The notes under the pieces are model-generated. The model saw nothing but the letters and a program-made list of their open reading frames with translations, made no database searches and had not been told where the DNA came from. This document shows positions 18,052 through 27,516 of a stretch of 54,833 nt of DNA, piece by piece. Each line of letters opens with the position of its first letter. Position 1 is the stretch's first letter. Made by a program: the position numbers and the translations under genes. Origin of the DNA: Moraxellaceae bacterium REDSEA-S32_B1 (GTDB lineage Bacteria; Pseudomonadota; Gammaproteobacteria; Pseudomonadales; Moraxellaceae); NCBI GenBank assembly GCA_001626925.1, contig LUOR01000009.1, forward strand, positions 1 through 54,833. Reading direction: 5' to 3'.

Positions 18052-20492
18052 GTGATTCGCTGGTTGTGTTTGGCATGGATTATCGGGATTGTCACGCTTG
18101 GGATGCCATTTGAATTCGTTGAACGCTATTTTTCTTTATTTTGGGCAATTCCTTGTTTCACCTCTTTATCACTATTGCTCTTATTGTGGCGTTTTGATCG
18201 AGTATTGCATTGGAAATGTCTCAATTTTTCACTCAAATCCATTGCTTTTATTTCAACGTTGATGTTGGCAATGAGCTATGCCGATCAGCGTTTACAGCAT
18301 CGACTTGCCAATGATGTGATCGAACGACAGACCGTTGAAGGCATTGTTTATATTTCACAGCTCAGCGAAGGCAAACTAGAAAATTGGCGACAGCCTGCAC
18401 AGCTTTTGATACCCGAACAAAATCGTAGTCTAAAAATATTACTCTACCCCAAGCGTATCTATGATGCACAGGGTGAAGTGGTTGGCATGAGTACCGATCA
18501 ATTGGCACTGGGTCAGTTTTATAAGATGACTTTGGACATCAAGCCACCGCATGGCTATGTTAATCGTGGTGGATTTGATCAAGAAAAATGGCTCTTACAA
18601 CAAGGCATTCAAGGTACAGCAACGGTACTTTATTATGAGTCGATCACGGCTTCAGAAGTTCAATCTAAGGGCTGGTATCGTTTCGTGGTAGACCAGCGAG
18701 GTTTACTCAATGATTGGCGGTTACAGGTTGAAAAATTACGGTTTGAGTTTCGGCAACAGCTTTTAGAGCCAAACAATGACAACCATCTCAACGACTTTGA
18801 AACAGCACGACATAGCCAAGAGCAAGGTTTGCTTTTAGGTTTATTGACAGGTGATCGTAGTGGCATTGATCACGCCACCACACAGCGTTTTCAGGTACTG
18901 GGTATCAGCCATCTTTTGGCAATTTCTGGACCACATGTGTTGCTTTTAGCGGCGATGTTGACATGGTTGTTGATGAAAACGTTACATCTGTCTATGCGAA
19001 TGGGAAGACTAGAGAATCTTTATTTAAAGTTTCCACGACAATTATTCTACATCCCGATTTTTCTCAGTCTAGTCAGTTTTTATGTGGTGTTTACAGGCTT
19101 TGAGATTCCAGCATTGCGAACGTGGTTGATCGCTTGTATTGCGAGTATCTGTCTGTGGCAACGGTGGCAGATTTCACGCATCCTGAAGCTACATTTGTTG
19201 ATCATCTGAAATATGCATTTTCGGTGTTGTGGCAGACACAGTGGCGTGTCTTTATTGCTTTGCTACCGATTGTGCTGTGGCAGTTTCAGGCGGTATCTTT
19301 ACTTTCGCCTTTAGTGAATCTCATTGCGATTCCTTTTTTGACTGTATTAATTGTGCCACTGAATATTTTATCGGCGTTGATTTGGCAAGTCGTTCCGATT
19401 ATTGGTGAGCCTTTGGGTGAATTGTTGTGGGGATTCTCAGCTTTTTTATTATCCATTTTTCATTCGATTTTAAAGGCGATTGAGCCGATTGCCAATTTGT
19501 TATATTTGCCGAGCTTTTTTACTGACATGAGCTTGCTCTGTATTGCGATTGCTGTTGCGATTTTGATGTTACCCAAAGGGTTGATTGCTCGCTATTGGGC
19601 AATATTCTTTCTCATTCCGATAATTTTTCAACAGAGCCTGCGTGCGCATTTGGCAGTGGATATTTTGGATGTTGGACAGGGACAAGCCATTGCGGTACAT
19701 ACACAGAAGCATCATATGTTACTCGATACAGGTATGGGTGCGTGGCAAGAGGGTCAACCGACGATGGGCGATCGTGTGATCGTGCCGTATTTGCGTGATC
19801 AAGGTATTCGCAAGCTCGATGAAATATTATTGACGCATCTCGATCTTGATCATCGTGGTGGTACAGATGCAGTCATTCGTGAAATCGCTGTAAAACAACT
19901 ACGCAGTAATGAACAAAAAGACGGTGTGACCAATTATCCTGATCTACCATTTATCCAATGTGAGCGAGGTCAATCTTGGCAATGGGATGGTGTATTATTT
20001 GAAGTGCTTTCACCCATGCCAAATGAGCCGATTGAAAGTGGCTTATTACAAAGTGCAAATGAAAGCTCATGTGTGGTTTTAATCACTTCGAATCATGTGA
20101 CCGACAATTTCAAAATTCTCATGATGGGCGATGCTGGTTGGCTCACCGAATACCAACTGATGCGAGATTATCCTGATTTAGAAGCTGATATTTTAGTGCT
20201 TGGGCATCATGGTAGTCGGCACAGTTCAGCTTATGATTTTTTAAAACAAATTCAACCGAAATTGGCTGTGATCTCTGTTGGAATCCACAACCGTTATGGA
20301 CATCCAACGCCTGAAACCATTGCACGCTTAGAGGCTTTAAATATTTCCTATGTGGATACGGCGCAGATGGGTGGGGTTCATATTGAGCAGAAAGAAGCTG
20401 ACTCAACTTGGACATGGCAATACCGACGAGCAGATCGGAAGTGGTTACAACCAATCAACGAATTAGTCTTGAAGCGTTCGGGGCTGAATTGA
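18052..20492 (+). pseudogene. comEC: comEC/rec2 DNA uptake channel, frameshifted with missing segment
   Basis: ComEC is the inner-membrane channel through which DNA enters the cytoplasm during natural transformation. Here the gene lies in two frames. The first (18052-19209, GTG start after AAGG) encodes the N-terminal membrane helices, the OB-like domain and the start of the competence domain (LLTGDRSGI, LAISGPHVLLLAAML, TGFEIPALRTWLIACI). The second (from about 19195 to 20492) resumes with DHLKYAFSVLWQTQWRV, LLSPLVNLIAIPFL and the metallo-beta-lactamase domain (DVGQGQAIAV, LTHLDLDHRGG, LGHHGSRHSS). The family-conserved D-P...S-F-x-L-S-F segment expected between the halves is in neither frame, so roughly 35-45 residues appear deleted with a net shift of 3k+1 bases. 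A sequencing or assembly error cannot be excluded. Confidence 0.85.
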
Positions 20493-20552
20493 ATGTTCAG
20501 AAGTTAGGTGTTTAGAACTTAAGTGTTTAGAACTTAAGTGTTTCGAGATTGA
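20493..20552. repeat. 15-bp tandem repeat, about four units
   Basis: Two perfect units GTGTTTAGAACTTAA at 20508-20522 and 20523-20537 are flanked by diverged copies (ATGTTCAGAAGTTAG before, GTGTTTCGAGATTGA after). The array spans the junction between the comEC stop codon and the 3' end of the convergent acyltransferase gene, whose stop codon lies in the second unit. Confidence 0.75.
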
Positions 20553-21466
20553 ATGCTACGAATTAAGTCGATGCTTTCCGCATGAGGCAAGCTATATATT
20601 TTTTTGCTTTCAGGATTGGCCTTGAAGCGTTTATAACTCCAGTGATAATGCTGTGGATGGCGTCGAATAAGCTGTTCAATATGTTGATGAATGATCGCCG
20701 TGCCTTTTTGTTGTCGGTCATAGATTTGTTCAGGCATCGTTTCAATATGAATTTCAAAACCTGCTTGATCATTGCGTAGCGCATACATGAGCAAGGCTTT
20801 TGCCCCCGTTTTTTGAATGAGTTTTGCACTGAGTTGGCTACTTTCGACAGGGACACCAAACCATGGTACAAGCTCACCGCCATGCTTAGGCGTATGATCT
20901 GGCAAGATCACGGTGGTTCCACCACCTTTTAGAGCCTTAAAAATTTGCTTCACGCCAGTTTCATTGGTTTGTACCAGTGTCGCCCCCTCACGTTGCCGCG
21001 CGTCTAATACGATTTGATTCATGCTTGGATTTTTGATCGGCATATACATGATAGTGAGTTCGGTATGTTGCGAAATCCACGCATTCATCACCTCCCAAGT
21101 GCCAAAATGCGGAATGATTAAAACCACACCTTTTTCTTCATTCAGCGCTTGTTTAAAATGGCTATGTCCATGCACTTGATGAATCAAAGCCAGATTTTGC
21201 TGATTGTTATTTTGCCAAATCTGCATAAATTCAAAATAAGAAGTCAGCTCGTTTTGAATGGCGAGTTTGCTGATACGTTCATGTTCTGCTTCGGATAAAT
21301 CACCAAGTGCAATCTCGATGTTCAGTCGTATGGTTTGAATGGTTTTAAACGACGGCAAGACCGACAATGTGTTGGCGACCATTTTGGCAAGACTTTGCAA
21401 CAGCGGTAAGGGTGCGTAATGAAATATTCGCACAAGCCAAGCTAGTCCATTAGTCTTGTTTTGCAT
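20534..21466 (-). CDS. LpxL/HtrB-like lipid A or lysophospholipid acyltransferase
   Basis: A 310-residue membrane-associated acyltransferase of the LpxL/LpxM/HtrB group, which adds secondary acyl chains to lipid A or a related acceptor at the inner membrane. The catalytic H-x4-E motif is HFGTWE near residue 119. Other family features are GVVLIIPHFG, a substrate segment with MPIKNPSMNQIV, the KGGGTTVILPDHTPKHGG stretch and the C-terminal HPQHYHWSYKRFK motif, which matches the W-x-Y/H-R-F-K ending of this family. The acyl donor and position cannot be told from sequence. Its 3' end lies inside the 15-bp tandem repeat. Confidence 0.88.
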   Translation of the reverse strand: MQNKTNGLAWLVRIFHYAPLPLLQSLAKMVANTLSVLPSFKTIQTIRLNIEIALGDLSEAEHERISKLAIQNELTSYFEFMQIWQNNNQQNLALIHQVHGHSHFKQALNEEKGVVLIIPHFGTWEVMNAWISQHTELTIMYMPIKNPSMNQIVLDARQREGATLVQTNETGVKQIFKALKGGGTTVILPDHTPKHGGELVPWFGVPVESSQLSAKLIQKTGAKALLMYALRNDQAGFEIHIETMPEQIYDRQQKGTAIIHQHIEQLIRRHPQHYHWSYKRFKANPESKKIYSLPHAESIDLIRSIQSRNT

Positions 21467-21617
21467 AAGTATTCACTAAAATCATAAATTCACAATAAAA
21501 AATATAATTGAATTATAAGCCAAAAAACAACGAGATAAAGAAGATTTACAGATCAATATAGGCAGTTGAATTGATTAACTGTATGATGTGCCAAAACCTT
21601 TTATTTAGGACAGTGTT

Positions 21618-22646
21618 ATGTCGGATTGGCCACCAAAACCATCTTCACAACAATCAAATCATTCTGATCAAAACCAAGTGCAAGGTCAAGAGTGGAAAAT
21701 ATTAGAAAAAGCCGTGATGGCATCTGTCGAAGAGCAACGTCGTACTCGCCGTTGGGGCATTTTTTTTAAATTGCTTTCATTCCTCTATTTGATGTTTATT
21801 TTGATCATGTTGGGTCGAGGATGTAGTACCTCGACGCAAGTGGATGGTGCGCCGATGGTATCGGATTCACACGTTGCAGTGGTCGATATTCAAGGCATGA
21901 TCGCAGGTGATGCCAATAGCGTGAATAGTAAAGATACCAACAAAGCCTTAAAGCGTGCTTTTGAAGCGAAGAATGCCAAAGCAGTGGTGCTTAACATCAA
22001 CTCACCAGGTGGTTCACCTGTTCAGTCGGATGAGATTTGGCAAGAAATCCGCTATCAAAAATCACAACATACCGATAAAAAAGTCTATGCTGTGATCGGT
22101 GATATGGGCGCATCAGGTGCGTATTATATTGCTTCTGCTGCTGATGAGATTTACGTCAACCCATCAAGTATTGTTGGTTCGATTGGTGTGGTGATGCCAA
22201 ACTATGGCGTGACGGAGCTTGCGAAGAAATTAGGTGTGGAAGATCGTACCATGACTTCGGGTGATCATAAATCATTATTAAGTTGGACGAAGCCAGTCGA
22301 TGAAGAAGAGAAAGCCCACGTACAAGCCTTGCTGAATAATGTTCATGAACATTTCATCAGTGCGGTGAAACAAGGTCGTGGTGAGCGTTTGAAAGCAGAT
22401 ACCCCAGATTTATTCTCAGGGCTATTTTGGACAGGTGATCAAGCGATCAAAATTGGTTTGGCGGACAAAGCAGGCAATCTCACCACTTTAGCACGTGAGC
22501 TTAATGTTGATAAAAAAGTTGATTACACCGTAAAACGTAGTCCGTTTGAATCTTTGCTTGGCACGGTTGGTACATCTATCGGAAATGGTATTGGTCACTC
22601 GATCAATCAACAAATCGAAGCTCAGTCACAAGCAAAATTACAGTAA
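21618..22646 (+). CDS. S49 family signal peptide peptidase (SppA/SohB-like)
   Basis: A 342-residue membrane-anchored serine protease that degrades cleaved signal peptides or membrane protein fragments. A membrane helix at about 48-67 (FFKLLSFLYLMFILIMLG) precedes the protease domain, which is periplasmic in this family. Visible motifs are VVLNINSPGGSPVQSDEI, the nucleophile region DMGASGAYYIASAADEIYVNPSSIVGSIGVV (catalytic Ser in GASGAYY) and the general-base Lys candidate in the SGDHKSLLSWTKP stretch. The length matches the short, single-domain SppA type. The ribosome binding site is TTAGGACAG. Confidence 0.92.
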   Translation: MSDWPPKPSSQQSNHSDQNQVQGQEWKILEKAVMASVEEQRRTRRWGIFFKLLSFLYLMFILIMLGRGCSTSTQVDGAPMVSDSHVAVVDIQGMIAGDANSVNSKDTNKALKRAFEAKNAKAVVLNINSPGGSPVQSDEIWQEIRYQKSQHTDKKVYAVIGDMGASGAYYIASAADEIYVNPSSIVGSIGVVMPNYGVTELAKKLGVEDRTMTSGDHKSLLSWTKPVDEEEKAHVQALLNNVHEHFISAVKQGRGERLKADTPDLFSGLFWTGDQAIKIGLADKAGNLTTLARELNVDKKVDYTVKRSPFESLLGTVGTSIGNGIGHSINQQIEAQSQAKLQ

Positions 22647-22742
22647 CAGGCGAAACTGCAATAATTTTGGCTAGTCGTGCAAGCTGAACATACTTTGCAC
22701 ATAAAAAATCATTGATTGCAATTGTAAAACTGCTCAGTTCTT

Positions 22743-22767
22743 CCTCTTGTCTGAAATCGGCAAGAGG
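22743..22767. other. Stem-loop upstream of the alpha/beta hydrolase gene
   Basis: CCTCTTG (22743-22749) pairs perfectly with CAAGAGG (22761-22767) around an 11-base loop, 37 bases before the next start codon. There is no T-run; it may influence mRNA stability or translation. Confidence 0.35.
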
Positions 22768-22804
22768 GAGAAGATAAAGGTCTAATCCAACACGAATATC
22801 AGCT

Positions 22805-23608
22805 ATGAAACCACTGATTCATTTTGCTCATGCTAATGGCATTCCATCTGAAACCTATCAAAAGCTATTTGATGCGCTGTCTGATGAATATGACATCATC
22901 TATACCACACCGATTGGTGCGAATCCTCGCTATCCGATTACCAATCATTGGGATTATTTGGTTCAGCAAATTACAGATAGCATTGAATCACAAGCCAATG
23001 GTCGTAAAGTGATCGCGCTAGGGCACTCGCTCGGTTCTGTACTGAGTTTTATGGTGTCGAATAAGCGTCCAGACTTGATTAGTCAGGTGGTCATGCTTGA
23101 TCCGCCATTGATCTTGGGCGCAGCATCTTTGGTCTTCCATATGTCCAAATTGTTTTATCCAAAGTTCGTGGATCACATCACACCTGCGGGATTGTCAAAG
23201 CATCGCCGTGATCACTGGGAAAGTCGTGAGCAAGCTGCACAGCTTTTATCAGGTCGAGGCTTTTTTAAAGACTTTGATCCCGATTGCTTTAATGCTTATA
23301 TTCAACAAGGTTTAACTGAAGATACCGTGCGTGGTGGTGTGACTTTAACCATTCCTAAGGCAGCCGAAGTGGAAATTTTTAGAAAAAATCCATCGCTGTG
23401 GTGGTTGCCTCAACCTAAGCCAAAAGTTCCAGTAGATTTAGTCGTTGGGCAAGATAGTCAATTTTTAAAGCGTAAATTTCCTCACGTGGCAAAGCGTAAG
23501 TTAGGTATTCCTTTTCAAGTGGTCGAAGGTGGACATATGTTCCCACTAGAGCACCCACTAGATACGGTGGAAAAAGTAAAATCATTGATCCGTAAAGATT
23601 TGCTCTAA
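22805..23608 (+). CDS. Alpha/beta hydrolase
   Basis: A 267-residue cytoplasmic alpha/beta hydrolase-fold protein. The nucleophile elbow GHSLGS (Ser catalytic) lies near residue 77, preceded by strand KVIALG. The acid is probably the Asp in VDLVVGQDSQF and the catalytic His is in EGGHMFPLEHP near the C-terminus. The N-terminal PLIHFAHANGIPSETY (oxyanion region HANGIP) is distinctive for a group of uncharacterised bacterial hydrolases. There is no signal peptide. The substrate cannot be inferred. It is followed by a terminator-like hairpin. Confidence 0.85.
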   Translation: MKPLIHFAHANGIPSETYQKLFDALSDEYDIIYTTPIGANPRYPITNHWDYLVQQITDSIESQANGRKVIALGHSLGSVLSFMVSNKRPDLISQVVMLDPPLILGAASLVFHMSKLFYPKFVDHITPAGLSKHRRDHWESREQAAQLLSGRGFFKDFDPDCFNAYIQQGLTEDTVRGGVTLTIPKAAEVEIFRKNPSLWWLPQPKPKVPVDLVVGQDSQFLKRKFPHVAKRKLGIPFQVVEGGHMFPLEHPLDTVEKVKSLIRKDLL

Positions 23609-23637
23609 TTCATCTTATATTTTGATTTTTTAAAATT

Positions 23638-23665
23638 GAGCTGCCATAACGGTGGCTCTTTTTTT
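23638..23665 (+). terminator. Terminator after the hydrolase gene
   Basis: GAGCTGCC and GGTGGCTC form a slightly imperfect stem around ATAAC, followed by a run of seven T. Confidence 0.75.
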
Positions 23666-23767
23666 ATGTGTGGTTTTTTCTGCTCAGATTTTTGTGTAGG
23701 AAGGGTATTTGAAAATTTACCATTATAAACTCTAGCGATTAACTATCCGCCATTAACCACTTGCCAT

Positions 23768-23799
23768 AAAAAAAACCTCGAAAATTCCGAGGCTTTTTT
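23768..23799 (-). terminator. Terminator of rplM-rpsI
   Basis: CCTCG and CGAGG form a short GC-rich stem extended by A/T pairs, with a T-run on the minus strand (A-run on the plus strand) and another T-run on the plus strand, so it may work in both directions. Confidence 0.85.
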
Positions 23800-23844
23800 G
23801 ATTCTGTAAACCGTAATTCGTAAAGAGCCGTAGCTCTGAAAAAA

Positions 23845-24231
23845 TTAACGCTTAGAGAATTGAGGACGTTTACGTGCTTTACGTAAACCAAGTTTCTTAC
23901 GTTCAACTTCACGTGAGTCACGAGTAACGAAACCAGCTTGACGAAGCGCAGGCTTCAAAGTTTCGTCAGATGCGATCAATGCACGAGTGATACCGTGACG
24001 GATTGCACCAGCTTGACCACCGATACCACCACCTTTAACAGTGATGTAAAGATCGTATTTGCCAGTTGCTTCAAGCAACTCAAGCGGTTGACGAACAACC
24101 ATACGCGCAGTTTCACGACCGAAATATTCTTCAATAGAACGGTTGTTGATCACGAGTTTACCAGTACCAGCTGATAAGAAAACACGTGCAGTTGCGGTCT
24201 TACGGCGACCTGTACCATAATTTTGAGCCAT
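23845..24231 (-). CDS. rpsI: 30S ribosomal protein S9
   Basis: S9 is a small-subunit ribosomal protein whose C-terminal tail reaches the decoding P-site tRNA. The 128-residue length is normal. The N-terminus [15 protein letters not shown], the central [19 protein letters not shown] and the C-terminal [28 protein letters not shown] tail (ending FSKR) match the family, including the basic extension with terminal Lys-Arg that contacts tRNA. It lies 12 bases downstream of rplM, forming the classical rplM-rpsI operon. Confidence 0.98.
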   Translation of the reverse strand: MAQNYGTGRRKTATARVFLSAGTGKLVINNRSIEEYFGRETARMVVRQPLELLEATGKYDLYITVKGGGIGGQAGAIRHGITRALIASDETLKPALRQAGFVTRDSREVERKKLGLRKARKRPQFSKR

Positions 24232-24243
24232 GTCTTTTATCCC

Positions 24244-24672
24244 TTAGATATCCAAAACTTGCGGCTGTTGAGCAGTATGAGGGTGCTCGCTACCAGCATA
24301 CACTTTCATTTTCTTGATCATTGCATAACCAAGAGGACCTTTTGGCAACATACCTTTAACAGCACGTTGGAAGATTTCTTCAGGTTTGTGAGCAACTAAT
24401 TTTTCAAAGTTAGTCTCTTTCAAACCGCCTGGGAATTCAGTGTGGCGATAGTATTTTTTGTCAAGTGACTTGTTACCAGTAACTTGAACTTGTTCCGCAT
24501 TGATCACTACGATGTAATCGCCTGTATCAACGTGCGGTGTAAAAGTTGTTTTATGCTTACCACGAAGGCGGCGAGCAATTTCAGTCGCTAAACGACCAAG
24601 TGTTTTACCTGATGCATCCACAACGTACCAGTCGTGTTGCACTTCAGCAGGTTTTGCACTGAGAGTTTTCAT
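24244..24672 (-). CDS. rplM: 50S ribosomal protein L13
   Basis: L13 is an early-assembling large-subunit ribosomal protein. The 142-residue length is typical. Family motifs are [19 protein letters not shown] near the N-terminus, [23 protein letters not shown] and the [20 protein letters not shown] segment, followed by [16 protein letters not shown] at the C-terminus. It is the first gene of the rplM-rpsI operon. Upstream is a 150-base non-coding gap that probably holds the promoter; no clear boxes were identified. Confidence 0.98.
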   Translation of the reverse strand: MKTLSAKPAEVQHDWYVVDASGKTLGRLATEIARRLRGKHKTTFTPHVDTGDYIVVINAEQVQVTGNKSLDKKYYRHTEFPGGLKETNFEKLVAHKPEEIFQRAVKGMLPKGPLGYAMIKKMKVYAGSEHPHTAQQPQVLDI

Positions 24673-24824
24673 TCACTACTACCTATTATAGTTGGTTTGT
24701 TCATTTTTAAATTGCGTAATCACACAAAACAAAATGACCAAACGAAAAGAAGCGCAAATTATAGGAGCTTTGCAAGCAAAGATCAAACAAATATTACGCT
24801 GAAATTCAATTTAATTCGGTTCTT

Positions 24825-25856
24825 TTATTCCAAGTTTTCACTATGACGATAGCCGCCATGAAGCTGGCGATATAAGCCAGGTGTTACACCTGTCCATTTT
24901 TTAAATGCACGGTGGAATGTACTGGTTTCACTAAAGCCAACTTGTTGTGCGACATCTTCCAAAGTCAAATCATGACGCAATAATAAGTGAATAGCCGCAT
25001 CACGACGTAGCGCATCTTTGACACCTTGGTAGCTCTTGCCTTCGGTGGCAAGGCGACGACGTAAAGTTTGTGGTGAAAGATAGAGCATCGCTGCGACATC
25101 ATTCAACGTTGGCATTTCTTCGCCAATATGGCTTTTCAATACATCACGAATACGATTGGTCAGAGAGTTGGTGTTTTTAAATTTCACCAAAAGCCCTGCG
25201 GGTGCAGTTTTTAAGAACTCTGCGAGAGTTTCTTCAGTCTGACGAATTGGCAAATCCAAATAATCTGCTGCAAAAGTGACTTCTGTGCGCTGTGCGTTAA
25301 ATTGAATCACAGGCGCAAAAAATAATGCATCGTACTCGTCGGCATGTTTTGGGCGATCATAGCCAAAATGTACACGTTCTAAAGGAATACGACGCTCAAT
25401 CAACCAAGAGGCTAAGCCGTGCCAAATCATCAGCATACTTTCGGTAACGAAATGATCAGGATCGTATTTCGGCGGAATCGCAGGAATCAAACGTGCTTCA
25501 TGTTTATCACGTTCAAGATTTACCGACCATTCATCACCAAATAAACGATAAAACTCGGTGGACCGCTCTAATGCTTCGCCCAAAGTTTTGCAATGAATAA
25601 TCAGCTGACACATCATGGCAAAGGTGCCTAGCTTACGTGGTTGTACATCAAAACCAATGTGTTCATCTTGTGTGACAAGCCACAGCATTCGAGCAAATTG
25701 GGTATATTGATCGGGAGAAATACGTGCTTTGGGTTGTTTGAGCAACTCTGCTTCAATGCCAACGTGGGACAGCAACGTGTCGATATCTAGTCCTAGACGT
25801 TTTACACCTGTAAGCGCAGCATTGACAAAATGAATGCTAATCGTATCACGGCTCAT
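24825..25856 (-). CDS. AraC family transcriptional regulator (AraC-type arabinose-binding N-domain)
   Basis: A 343-residue DNA-binding regulator. The N-terminal part (about 20-205) matches the Arabinose_bd type domain found in OruR/ArgR-like and lipid-responsive regulators (GLDIDTLLSHVGI, PQYTQFARMLWLVTQDEHIGFD-like stretch, FYRLFGDEW). The C-terminal double helix-turn-helix (about 235-335) carries LNDVAAMLYLSPQTLRRRLATEGKSYQGVKDALRRDAAIHLL and VGFSETSTFHRAFKKWTGVTPGLYR-like features. It is divergent from the CaiB-type gene at 26169, and a 6+2+6 inverted repeat (25954-25967) lies between them, making the CoA transferase a plausible target. Confidence 0.9.
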   Translation of the reverse strand: MSRDTISIHFVNAALTGVKRLGLDIDTLLSHVGIEAELLKQPKARISPDQYTQFARMLWLVTQDEHIGFDVQPRKLGTFAMMCQLIIHCKTLGEALERSTEFYRLFGDEWSVNLERDKHEARLIPAIPPKYDPDHFVTESMLMIWHGLASWLIERRIPLERVHFGYDRPKHADEYDALFFAPVIQFNAQRTEVTFAADYLDLPIRQTEETLAEFLKTAPAGLLVKFKNTNSLTNRIRDVLKSHIGEEMPTLNDVAAMLYLSPQTLRRRLATEGKSYQGVKDALRRDAAIHLLLRHDLTLEDVAQQVGFSETSTFHRAFKKWTGVTPGLYRQLHGGYRHSENLE

Positions 25857-26168
25857 GTTTTTGACCTTTTCTTGGATTTCACTGCATCAGTGCAATCTCG
25901 TTCTTGCTAAAAAATACAACTGTTCACTGAGTAATTATGATAACGCATATTTTATATTCTTGAATATGTCATAATTTGAGTAAAATTGCAGTATTCTCAT
26001 ATCAATCATTTACTTAATGTTGAATGAAATCAAATATTAACTTTAGTCGAATAAGATTTGGCTTGGCAGAAAATGACAAGGCATTTGAGCAAAATGCGTA
26101 TTGTCTGGTGCTTCGAACATACATTATGGTACTGGCTTTGCAGAATAAAGATTTAGGGAATGTGTGAA
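25857..26168. promoter_or_regulatory. Divergent intergenic region with inverted repeat
   Basis: The 312-base gap between araC-type and caiB-type genes contains ATATTC-TT-GAATAT at 25954-25967, a possible operator. It also has several short AT-rich repeats. No open frame with a ribosome binding site was seen. Confidence 0.35.
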
Positions 26169-27296
26169 ATGGATGGTGCTTTAAGTGGTTTAAAAGTTTT
26201 AGATTTTTCGACTTTATTACCAGGTCCTTTTGCGACTTTAATGTTTGCCGATATGGGTGCAGAAGTCGTGCATATTGAATCGCCAACTCGGGTGGATTTG
26301 GTGCGTGTAATGCCACCTTATGCCAATGGACAAGCCACAGCACATAGCTATCTCAATCGAAATAAACAGTCGATCGCCCTCGATTTAAAGGAAGCAAACA
26401 GTATTGAGCTGATCAAATCAAAAATTAAAGATTATGACATTGTGGTTGAGCAATTCCGTCCTGATGTGATGAAACGACTCGGTTTAGGTTATGAGACGCT
26501 TTCTGCGATCAATCCACGATTGATTTATTGTTCAATTACAGGTTATGGACAAACTGGTCAATATCGCAATCGTGCAGGTCATGACATTAACTATCTTGCT
26601 TTGTCAGGGATTGCAGGGCATAGCGGACGTAAAGCGTCTGGCCCACCGCCTTTGGGTGTGCAGGTTGCTGATGTGGCGGGTGGTTCACTGCATGCGGTGA
26701 TAGCAATCTTGGCGGCTGTGGTTGAACGTGCTCGTAGTGGTCTGGGACAGTATATTGATATTTCGATGACAGACTGTGCGGTCAGCCTGAATAATATGGC
26801 GGCATCTGCTCAACTGGCGGCCAATCACAATGCAGAAGCAGAATCCGCCGCACTAAATGGCGGTAGTTTTTATGATTATTATCGCTGTGCCGATGGTCGA
26901 TACCTATCTATTGGAGGCTTAGAGCCTCAGTTTTTACAGGGTTTGGCGCAAGCTTTGCAATTATCTATTGTCGCTGAAAAAGGTCTATCGCAATTGCCCG
27001 ATGATCAGAAATTAGTAAAAGAAGCGATTCAAAATAAAATTGAAACGAAAGACTTGGCGTATTGGCAAGATTTTTTTGCACAGCGTGATTTGTGTGTAGA
27101 GCCAGTTTTAAGTTTGGCAGAAGCGCTACATTCTGAATTGGCAGTTGAGCGTGAATGGGTTGTCAATGTGCCATTAGCGAATCCAAACGAATCTAATGCA
27201 ACGGTTGAGCGCCAACTGACAAACCCAATTCAATTTTCACGTTCAAAAATGCGTTACGATTATGTCGGTCAAGCTTTGGGTGCAGGCAAATGGTAA
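26169..27296 (+). CDS. CaiB/BaiF family CoA transferase or alpha-methylacyl-CoA racemase
   Basis: A 375-residue family III CoA transferase-fold protein. The N-terminus LSGLKVLDFSTLLPGPFATLMFADMGAEVVHIE is the classical start, followed by LNRNKQSIALDLK, YDIVVEQFRPDVMKRLGLG and the active-site region SITGYGQTGQYRNRAGHDINY (the catalytic Asp in HDINY). The later CADGRYLSIGGLEPQF segment is typical of racemase-like members. AGGGA abuts an ATG at 26160 and is 9 bases before the ATG at 26169, so the latter is preferred. Racemase and transferase activities cannot be separated by eye. Confidence 0.9.
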   Translation: MDGALSGLKVLDFSTLLPGPFATLMFADMGAEVVHIESPTRVDLVRVMPPYANGQATAHSYLNRNKQSIALDLKEANSIELIKSKIKDYDIVVEQFRPDVMKRLGLGYETLSAINPRLIYCSITGYGQTGQYRNRAGHDINYLALSGIAGHSGRKASGPPPLGVQVADVAGGSLHAVIAILAAVVERARSGLGQYIDISMTDCAVSLNNMAASAQLAANHNAEAESAALNGGSFYDYYRCADGRYLSIGGLEPQFLQGLAQALQLSIVAEKGLSQLPDDQKLVKEAIQNKIETKDLAYWQDFFAQRDLCVEPVLSLAEALHSELAVEREWVVNVPLANPNESNATVERQLTNPIQFSRSKMRYDYVGQALGAGKW

Positions 27297-27342
27297 CTGG
27301 TGTGAAATATCAATAGGCATTCAATTTTGCTCGCTAAGAAAT

Positions 27343-27363
27343 GCTTTAGACTAAAGTCTAAGC
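27343..27363. other. Hairpin between CoA transferase and oprB
   Basis: TTAGACT (27346-27352) pairs with AGTCTAA (27355-27361) across two bases, with outer GC/GC pairing. A weak T-rich stretch follows; it may end transcription of the CoA transferase gene or act as an operator. Confidence 0.4.
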
Positions 27364-27516
27364 TTGTTTATAAAAAACAATAAATTCATAAAGATAAGCG
27401 TAATTTTTTACATTTTTTGAGGGTTGAATACACCGCATGATGAAATAGAAGGTAATATCATAAAAGTAAATATTGTTACACTATATTAAGAAAAAATAAG
27501 TCACCGAGAGGTTGTG

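Noticed and set aside
18052..20492. Two separate genes in place of comEC
   Set aside because: The halves correspond to successive parts of one protein family and overlap only in the shifted frame.
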